From assembly GCA_961205875.1 (NCBI GenBank), contig OY540818.1, forward strand, positions 1,968,001-2,032,000: a DNA stretch of 64,000 nucleotides. The letters are read 5' to 3'. Shown here piece by piece: positions 54,238-64,000 of the stretch. The DNA comes from Sialis fuliginosa. Taxonomy: Eukaryota > Arthropoda > Insecta > Megaloptera > Sialidae. A program made the translations under genes and the position numbers. The notes under the pieces are model-generated. The model worked only from the letters and a program-made list of their open reading frames with translations. It had not been told where the DNA came from and searched no databases. Positions within the stretch are counted from its first letter, which is position 1. Each line of letters opens with the position of its first letter.

Positions 54238-56960
54238 AACATAAATTTAAACATAAATTTAAACATAAATTTAAACAAAAATTTAAACATAAATTTAAAC
54301 ATAAATTTAAACTTAAATTTAAACATAAATTAAGACATAAACTTAAACATAAACTTAAACATAAATTTAAACATAAATTTAAACATAAATTTTAACATAA
54401 ATTTAAACTAAAATTTAAACATAAATTTAAATATAAATTTAAACATAAATTTAAAAATAAATTTAAACATAAATTAAAACATAAATTAAAACAAACTTAA
54501 ATTTAAACATAAATTAAATCTTAAACATAAACTTAAACATAAATTTAAACATAAATTAAAACATAAACTTAAATTTAAACATAAATTTAAACATAAATTT
54601 AAACTTAAATTTAAACATAAATTTATACATAAATTTAAACATAAATTTAAAAATAAATTTAAACATAAATTAAAACATAAATTAAAACAAACTTAAATTT
54701 AAACATAAATTTAAACATAAATTTAAACATAAATTTAAACTTAAATTTAAACATAAATTTTAACATAAATTTAAACATAAATTTAAACATAAATTTAAAC
54801 ATAAATTTAAACATAAATTTAAACATAAATTTAAACATAAATTTAAACATAAATTTAAACAACAAATTTAAACATAAATTTAAACATAATATTAAACATA
54901 AAATTAAACATAAATTTAAACATAAATTTAAACATAAAGTTAAACATAAATTTAAACAACAAATTTAAACATAAATTCAAACATAATTTTAAACATAAAT
55001 TTAAACATAAATTTAAACATAAATTTAAACATAAATTAAAACATAAATTTAAACATAAATTTAAACATAAATTTAAACATAAATTTAAACATAAATATAA
55101 ACATAAATTTAAACATAAATTTAAACATAAATTTAAACATAAATTTAAACATAAATTAAAACATAAATAAAAACATAAATTTAAACATAAATTTAAACAT
55201 AAATTTTAACATAAACTTAAATTTAAAAATAAATTTAAACATAAATTAAAACATAAACTTAAATTTAAACATAAATTTAAACATAAATTTAAACATAAAT
55301 TAAAACATAAACTTAAATTTAAACATAAATTTAAACATAAATTTAAACATAAATTTAAAAATAAATTTAAACATAAATTAAAACAAACTTAAATTTAAAC
55401 ATAAATTAAATCTTAAACATAAACATAAACATAAATTTAAACATAAATTTAAACATAAATTAAAACATAAACTTAAATTTAAACATAAATTTAAACATAA
55501 ATTTAAACTTAAATTTAAACATAAATTTAAACTTAAATTTAAACATAAATTTAAACTTAAATTTAAACATAAATTTAAACTTAAATTTAAACATAAATTT
55601 AAACTTAAATTTAAACATAAATTTAAATTTAAATTTAAACATAATTTAAAACATAAACTTAAACATAAACTTAAACATAAATTTAAACATAAATTTAAAC
55701 ATAAATTTAAACATGAATTTAAACATAAATTTAAACATAAATTTAAACATAAATTTAAACATAAATTTAAACAAAAATTTAAACATAAATTTAAACATAA
55801 ATTTAAACTTAAATTTAAACATAAATTAAAACATAAACTTAAACATAAACTTAAACATAAATTTAAACATAAATTTAAACATAAATTTTAACATAAATTT
55901 AAACTAAAATTTAAACATAAATTTAAATATAAATTTAAACATAAATTTAAAAATAAATTTAAACATAAATTAAAACATAAATTAAAACAAACTTAAATTT
56001 AAACATAAATTTAAACATAAATTAAATCTTAAACATAAACTTAAACATAAATTTAAACATAAATTAAAACATAAACTTAAATTTAAACATAAATTTAAAC
56101 ATAAATTTAAACTTAAATTTAAACATAAATTTAAACATAAATTTAAACATAAATTTAAAAATAAATTTAAACATAAATTAAAACATAAATTAAAACAAAC
56201 TTAAATTTAAACATAAATTTAAACATAAATTTAAACATAAATTTAAACTTAAATTTAAACATAAATTTTAACATAAATTTAAACATAAATTTAAACATAA
56301 ATTTAAACATAAATTTAAACATAAATTTAAACATAAATTTAAACATAAATTTAAACATAAATTTAAACATAAATTTAAACAACAAATTTAAACATAAATT
56401 TAAACATAATATTAAACATAAAATTAAACATAAATTTAAACATAAATTTAAACATAAATTTAAACATAAATTTAAACATAAATTAAAACATAAATTTAAA
56501 CATAAATTTAAACATAAATTAAAACATAAATAAAAACATAAATTTAAACATAAATTTAAACATAAATTTTAACATAAACTTAAATTTAAACATAAATTTA
56601 AACATAAATTTAAACATAAATTTAAATATAAATTTAAACTTAAATATAAATTTAAACATAAATTTAAACATAAATTTAAACAACAAATTTAAACATAAAT
56701 TCAAACATAATTTTAAACATAAATTTAAACATAAATTTAAACATAAATTTAAACATAAATTAAAACATAAATTTAAACATAAATTTAAACATAAATTTAA
56801 ACATAAATTTAAACATAAATTTAAACATAAATTAAAACATAAATTTAAACATAAATTTAAACATAAATTTAAACATAAATTTAAACATAAATTTAAACAT
56901 AAATTTAAACATAAATTTAAACATAAATTTAAACATAAATTAAAACATAAATAAAAACAT
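54238..56960 (+). repeat. 2,730-bp tandem duplication, copy 2
   Basis: Collinear with copy 1 for nearly its whole length. A single 12-bp unit is missing near the end (AAATAAAAAC at 54231 and 56949, offset 2,718). This is the least diverged large duplication I can see. Confidence 0.92.
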
Positions 56961-59760
56961 AAATTTAAACATAAATTTAAACATAAATTTTAACATAAAC
57001 TTAAATTTAAACATAAATTTAAACATAAATTTAAACATAAATTTAAATAAAAATTTAAACTTTAATATAAATTTAAACATAAATTTAAACATAAATTTAA
57101 AAATAAATTTAAACATAAATTAAAACAAACTTAAATTTAAATTTAAATTTAAACATAAATTTAAACTTAAATTTAAACATAAATTTAAACATAAATTTAA
57201 AAATAAATTTAAACATAAATTAAAACAAACTTAAATTTAAACATAAATTTAAACATAAATTTAAACATAAATTAAAACATAAACTTAAATTTAAACATAA
57301 ATTTAAACATAAATTTAAACATAAATTTAAACATAAATTTAAACATAAATTTAAACATAAATTTAAACATAAATTTAAACATAAATTTAAACATAAATTT
57401 AAACATAAATTTAAACATAAATTTAAACATAAATTTAAACATAAATTTAAACATAAATTTAAACATAAATTTAAACATAAATTAAAACATAAATTAAAAC
57501 ATAAATTTAAACATAAATTTAAACATAAATTTAAACATAAACTTAAATTTAAACATAAATTTAAACATAAATTTAAACATAAACTTAAATTTAAACATAA
57601 ATTTAAACATAAATTTAAACATAAATTTAAATATAAATTTAAACTTAAATATAAATTTAAACATAAATATAAAACATAAATTTAAAAATAAATTTAAACA
57701 TAAATTAAAACAAACTTAAATTTAAATTTAAATTTAAACATAAATTTAAACTTAAATTTAAACATAAATTTAAACATAAATTTAAACATAAATTTAAATA
57801 TAAATTTAAACTTAAATATAAATTTAAACATAAATTTAAACATAAATTTAAAAATAAATTTAAACATAAATTAAAACAAACTTAAATTTAAACATAAATT
57901 TAAATATAAATTTAAACTTAAACATAAATTTAAACATAAATTAAAACATAAACTTAAATTTAAACAAAAATTAAAACATAAACTTAAACATAAATTTAAA
58001 CATAAATTTTAACATAAATTTAAACATAAATTAGAACATAAATTTAAACATAAATTTAAACATAAATTTAAACATAAATTAAAACATAAATTAGAACATA
58101 AACTTAAATTTAAACATAAATTTAAACATAAATTAGAACATAAATTTAAACATAAATTTAAACATAAATTTAAACATAAATTAAAACATAAATTAGAACA
58201 TAAACTTAAATTTAAACATAAATTTAAACATAAATTTAAACATAAATTTAAACATAAATTTAAACATAAATTTAAACATAAATTTAAACATAAATTTAAA
58301 CATAAATTTAAACATAAATTTAAACATAAATTTAAACATAATTTTAAACATAAATTTTAACATAAATTTAAACATAAATTTAAACATAAATTAAAACATA
58401 AATTTAAACATAAATTTAAACATAAATTTAAACATAAATTTAAACATAAATTTAAACATAAATTTAAACATAAATTTAAACATAAATTTAAACATAAATT
58501 TAAACATAAATTTAAACATAAATTTAAACAACAAATTTAAACATAAATTCAAAAATAATTTTAAACATAAATTAAAACATAAATTTAAACATAAATTTAA
58601 ACATAAATTTAAACATAAATTTAAACATAAATTTAAACATAAATTTAAACATAAATTTAAACATAAATTTAAACATAAATTTAAACATAAATTTAAACAT
58701 AAATTTAAACATAAATTTAAACATAAATTTAAACAACAAATTTAAACATAAATTCAAAAATAATTTTAAACATAAATTTAAACATAAATTTAAACATAAA
58801 TTTAAACATAAATTTAAACATAAATTTAAACATAAATTTAAACATAAATTTAAACATAAATTTAAACATAAATTTAAACATAATTTTAAACATAAATTTT
58901 AACATAAATTTAAACATAAATTTAAACATAAATTAAAACATAAATTTAAACATAAATTTAAACATAAATTTAAACATAAATTTAAACATAAATTTAAACA
59001 TAAATTTAAACATAAATTTAAACATAAATTTAAACATAAATTTAAACATAAATTTAAACATAAATTTAAACAACAAATTTAAACATAAATTCAAAAATAA
59101 TTTTAAACATAAATTTAAACATAAATTTAAACATAAATTTAAACATAAATTAAAACATAAATTTAAACATAAATTTAAACATAAATTTAAACATAAATTT
59201 AAACATAAATTTAAACATAAATTTAAACATAAATTTAAACATAAATTAAAACATAAATAAAAACATAAATTTAAACATAAATTTAAACATAAATTTTAAC
59301 ATAAACTTAAATTTAAACATAAATTTAAACATAAATTTAAACATAAATTTAAATATAAATTTAAACTTAAATATAAATTTAAACATAAATTTAAACATAA
59401 ATTTAAAAATAAATTTAAACATAAATTAAAACAAACTTAAATTTAAATTTAAATTTAAACATAAATTTAAACTTAAATTTAAACATAAATTTAAACATAA
59501 ATTTAAAAATAAATTTAAACATAAATTAAAACAAACTTAAATTTAAACATAAATTTAAACATAAATTTAAACATAAATTAAAACATAAACTTAAATTTAA
59601 ACATAAATTTAAACATAAATTTAAACATAAATTTAAACATAAATTTAAACATAAATTTAAACATAAATTTAAACATAAATTTAAACATAAATTTAAACAT
59701 AAATTTAAACATAAATTTAAACATAAATTTAAACATAAATTTAAACATAAATTAAAATAT

Positions 59761-60222
59761 AAACATAAACATAAACATAAACATAAACATAAACATAAAC
59801 ATAAACATAAACATAAACATAAACATAAACATAAACATAAACATAAACATAAACATAAACATAAACATAAACATAAACATAAACATAAACATAAACATAA
59901 ACATAAACATAAACATAAACATAAACATAAACATAAACATAAACATAAACATAAACATAAACATAAACATAAACATAAACATAAACTTAAACATAAACAT
60001 AAACATAAACATAAACATAAACATAAACATAAACATAAACATAAGCATAAACAAAAACATAAACATAAACATAAACATAAACATAAACATAAACATAAAC
60101 ATAAACATAAACATAAACATAAACATAAACATAAACATAAACATAAACATAAACATAAACATAAACATAAACATAAACATAAACATAAACATAAAACATA
60201 AACATAAACATAAACATAAGCA
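59761..60222 (+). repeat. (AAACAT)n left arm, module 11
   Basis: About 460 bp. AAACTT near 59983, AAGCATAAACAAAAAC near 60043 and the AAAACAT slip near 60194. The array is entered from AAATATAAAC. Confidence 0.96.
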
Positions 60223-60484
60223 TTTAACATAAACTAAATCATACACCTAAATAAACATATAACAACAACTGCAAATCGACTCGATTTGTATTAAATCGGT
60301 CTATTTTGATAATAAACGCCTCGATTCGTACCAATAACAATCGGATCAAATTATTTTCATTCAATTCCATCAGTTTGGATACTTATCGGAAATTTAGAGT
60401 TTAAATGACTAGATTTGACATTATTTGATGTAATTTGAGTCAAATGATGATTTTCGACTCAATTATTTTTTACAATTAAAAATA
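60223..60484 (+). other. Conserved core, copy 11 (subfamily C)
   Basis: 262 bp with the C features (TAGAGTTT, ATTATTTTTTAC) but without the 3-bp deletion of copies 8 and 10. Palindrome and TGAGTCA (60436) are intact. Confidence 0.93.
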
Positions 60485-61329
60485 ATGTTTTTGTTTATGT
60501 TGTTGTTTATGTTTAAGTTTATGTTTATGTTTATGTTGAAGTTTATGTTTATGTTTATGTTTATGTTTATGTTTATGTTTATGTTTATGTTTATGTTTAT
60601 GTTTATGTTTATGTTTATGTTTATGTTTATGTTTATGTTTATGTTTATGTTTATGTTTATGTATATGTTTATGTTTATGTTTATGTTTATGTTTATGTTT
60701 ATGTTTATGTTTATGTTTATGTTTATGTTTATGTTTATGTTTATGTTTATGTTTATGTTTATGTTTATGTTTATGTTTATGTTTATGTTTATGTTTATGT
60801 TTATGTTTATGTTTATGTTTATGTTTATGTTTATGTTTATGTTTATGTTTATGTTTATGTTTATGTTTATGTTTATGTTTATGTTTATGTTTATGTTTAT
60901 GTTTATGTTTATGTTTATGTTTATGTTTATGTTTATGTTTATGTTTATGTTTATGTTTATGTTTATGTTTATGTTTATGTTTATGTTTATTTTATGTTTA
61001 TGTTTATAATTATATTTATGTTTATGTTTATGTTTATGTTTATGTTTATGTTTATGTTTATGTTTATGTTTATGTTTATGTTTATGTTTATGTTTATGTT
61101 TATGTTTATGTTTATGTTTATGTTTATGTTTATGTTTATGTTTATGTTTATGTTTATGTTTATGTTTATGTTTAAAATGTATGTTTAAATTTATGTTTAA
61201 GTTTATGTTTAAGTTTATGTTTTAATTTATGTTTAAATTTATGTTTAAAATGTATGTTTAAATTTATGTTTAAGTTTATGTTTAAAGTTATGTTTTAATT
61301 CATGTTTCAATTTATGTTTAAATTTATGT
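60485..61329 (-). repeat. Inverted (ATGTTT)n right arm and tail, module 11
   Basis: Group C lead and TATATG near 60661. Two close phase breaks lie at 60988-61016 (TTTATTTTATG, then TTTATAATTATATTTATG), then uniform hexamers to about 61174. The tail with two AAAATGTATG units exits at the GTAC palindrome 61317-61342. Confidence 0.95.
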
Positions 61330-64000
61330 ACATAAATTTAAATATAAATTTAAAGATAAATTTAAACATAAATTTAAACATAAATTTAAACATAAATTTA
61401 AACATAAATTTAAACATAAATTTAAACATAAATTTAAACAACAAATTTAAACATAAATTCAAACATAATTTTAAACATAAATTTAAACATAAATTTAAAC
61501 ATAAATTTAAACATAAATTTAAACATAAATTTAAACATAAATTTAAACATAAATTTAAACATAAATTTAAACATAAATTTAAACATAAATTTAAACATAA
61601 ATTTAAACATAAATTTAAACATAAATTTAAACATAAATTTAAAAATAAATTTAAACATAAATTAAAACATAAATTTAAACATAAATTTAAACATAAATTA
61701 AATCTTAAACATAAACTTAAACATAAATTTAAACATAAATTTAAACATAAATTAAAACATAAACTTAAATTTAAACATAAATTTAAACATAAATTTAAAC
61801 ATAAATTTAAACATAAATTTAAACATAAATTTAAACATAAATTTAAACATAAATTTAAACATAAATTTAAACATAAATTTAAACATAAATTTAAACATAA
61901 ATTTAAAAATAAATTTAAACATAAATTAAAACAAACTTAAATTTAAACATAAATTTAAACATAAATTTATACATAAATTAAAACATAAACTTAAATTTAA
62001 ACATAAATTTAAACATAAATTTAAACTTAAATTTAAACATAAATTTAAACATAAATTTAAACATAAATTTAAAAATAAATTTAAACATAAATATAAACAT
62101 AAATTTAAACATAAATTTAAACATAAATTTAAACATAAATTTAAACATAAATTTAAAAATAAATTTAAACATAAATTAAAACAAACTTAAATTTAAACAT
62201 AAATTTAAACATAAATTTAAACATAAATTAAATCTTAAACATAAACTTAAACATAAATTTAAACATAAATTTAAACATAAACTTAAACATAAATTCAAAC
62301 ATAAATTTAAACTTAAATTTAAACATAAATTTAAACTTAAATTTAAACATAAATTTAAACTTAAATTTAAACATAAATTTAAACTTAAATTTAAACATAA
62401 ATTAAAACATAAACTTAAACATAAACTTAAACATAAATTTAAACATAAATTTAAACATAAATTTAAACATAAATTTAAACATAAATTTAAACATAAATTT
62501 AAACATAAATTTAAACTTAAATTTAAACATAAATTAAAACATAAACTTAAACATAAACTTAAACATAAATTTAAACATAAATTTAAACATAAATTTAAAC
62601 ATAAATTTAAACATAAATTAAAATATAAACTTAAATTTAAACATAAATTTAAACATAAATTAAATCTTAAACATAAACTTAAACATAAATTTAAACATAA
62701 ATTTAAACTTAAATTTAAACATAAATTAAAACATAAACTTAAACATAAACTTAAACATAAATTTAAACATAAATTTAAACATAAATTTAAACATAAATTT
62801 AAACATAAATTAAAACATAAATTAAAACATAAACTTAAACTTAAACATAAATTTAAACATAAATTTAAACATAATTTTAAACATAAATTTAAACATAAAT
62901 TAAAATATAAACATAAATTTAAACATAAATTTAAACATAAATTTAAACATAAATTAAAATATAAACATAAATTTAAACATAAATTTAAACATAAATTAAA
63001 ATATAAACATAAATTTAAACATAAATTTAAACATAAACTTAAACATAAACTTAAACATAAATTTAAACATAAATTTAAACATAAATTTAAACATAAATTT
63101 AAACATAAATTTAAACATAAATTTAAACAACAAATTTAAACATAAATTCAAACATAATTTTAAACATAAATTTAAACATAAATTTTAACATAAATTTAAA
63201 CATAAATTAGAACATAAATTTAAACATAAATTTAAACATAAATTTAAACATAAATTAAAACATAAATTAAAACATAAACTTAAATTTAAACATAAATTTA
63301 AACATAAACTTAAACATAAACTTAAACATAAAATTAAACATAAATTTAAACATAAATTTAAACAACAAATTTAAACATAAATTCAAACATAAATTTAAAC
63401 TTAAATTTAAACATAAATTTAAACTTAAATTTAAACATAAATTTAAATTTAAATTTAAACATAAATTTAAACTTAAATTTAAACATAAATTAAAACATAA
63501 ACTTAAACATAAACTTAAACATAAATTTAAACATAAATTAAAATATAAACTTAAATTTAAACATAAATTTAAACATAAATTAAATCTTAAACATAAACTT
63601 AAACATAAATTTAAACATAAATTTAAACATAAATTAAAACATAAACTTAAATTTAAACATAAATTTAAACATAAATTTAAACATAAATTTAAACATAAAT
63701 TTAAACATAAATTTAAACATAAATTTAAACATAAATTTAAACATAAATTTAAACATAAATTTAAACATAAATTTAAACATAAATTTAAACATAAATTTAA
63801 ACATAAATTTAAAAATAAATTTAAACATAAATTAAAACAAACTTAAATTTAAACATAAATTTAAACATAAATTTATGCATAAATTAAAACATAAACTTAA
63901 ATTTAAACATAAATTTAAACATAAATTTAAACTTAAATTTAAACATAAATTTAAACATAAATTTATACATAAACTTAAACATAAACTTAAACATAAAATT
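61330..64000 (+). repeat. 12-mer satellite field, start of macro-repeat unit 3
   Basis: Collinear with 29469 and 39985 onward: CAACAAATTT block near 61438, then an ATTTATACATAAATT form near 61965 in place of TTATGCAT, 24-bp subarray near 62300-62395, and a further TTATGCAT landmark near 63870. The field runs off the window end. No gene. Confidence 0.92.

Larger units (their letters stand above)
48891..59760 (+). repeat. Module-free 12-mer field with 24-bp and 2.7-kb repeats
   Basis: Starts with one of the most homogeneous 12-mer runs in the window (about 48900-49208, ~25 units). It then contains 24-bp subarrays, the 2,730-bp tandem pair and, from 58.2 to 59.1 kb, a local tandem series marked by TTCAAAAATAATTTT (near 58549, 58752 and 59090). 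No gene, core or inverted arm in ~10.9 kb. Confidence 0.92.

Noticed and set aside
1..64000. CRISPR array or bacterial repeat locus
   Set aside because: There are no unique spacers of regular length between conserved repeats and no cas genes. Unit sizes are 6-24 bp in a continuous satellite.

Overview
The window is almost entirely eukaryote-type satellite DNA and contains no recognisable protein gene, rRNA or tRNA. It is built from hexamers of the AAACAT family. Pure AAACAT runs have one G/C per 6 bases. The dominant background unit is a 12-mer (AAACAT+AAATTT) with one G/C per 12 bases. Variant hexamers (AAACTT, AAATTA, AAATCT, AAATAT, AAACAA, AAAAAT, AAGCAT) are combined into 24-bp, ~0.9-kb, 1.2-2.7-kb and ~9-10-kb higher-order repeats. 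The many long open frames are low-complexity dipeptide strings (KH/KF, MF, YV, LC, NI) that exist only because the period is a multiple of three. This organisation suggests (peri)centromeric, subtelomeric or other heterochromatic satellite of a very AT-rich eukaryote; the sequence alone does not identify the species.

The striking element is a module that recurs eleven times, always in the same orientation: a plus-polarity (AAACAT)n left arm (48-725 bp), a conserved non-repetitive core of 259-262 bp, and an opposite-polarity (ATGTTT)n right arm (about 0.1-0.9 kb), often with a tail of inverted 12-mers. The polarity then flips back at a short palindrome. Each module is a large imperfect inverted repeat with a unique 'loop', resembling a foldback element embedded in its own satellite. 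Cores start at 2031, 10786, 14797, 15707, 16930, 21631, 23626, 28773, 38914, 48231 and 60223. A twelfth module at 19976-20268 has both arms but no core.

Layout: 0-14 kb holds two modules of one subfamily inside an ~8.65-kb duplication, with a nested 2,388-bp tandem pair. 14.4-17.3 kb is a compact cluster of three modules. 19.9-24.8 kb holds the core-less module and a ~2-kb twin pair with the longest arms. 24.8-48.2 kb is a ~9.3-10.1-kb macro-repeat, each unit starting with a module and continuing into 1.2-1.8-kb higher-order repeats. 48.9-59.8 kb is module-free and contains 24-bp subarrays and a young 2,730-bp tandem duplication. 59.8-64 kb restarts the macro-repeat.

The core (~26% GC by hand count of copy 1) carries nearly all the CpG dinucleotides, a 17-bp palindrome, three TTTGA motifs spaced exactly 10 bp apart and a TGAGTCA (AP-1/bZIP-type) heptamer. 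Conservation of the core and its boundaries while the arms vary freely in length is the main signal worth follow-up. Whether the core is a functional locus (origin, protein-binding site, small-RNA source) or a passenger amplified with the satellite cannot be decided from sequence alone.
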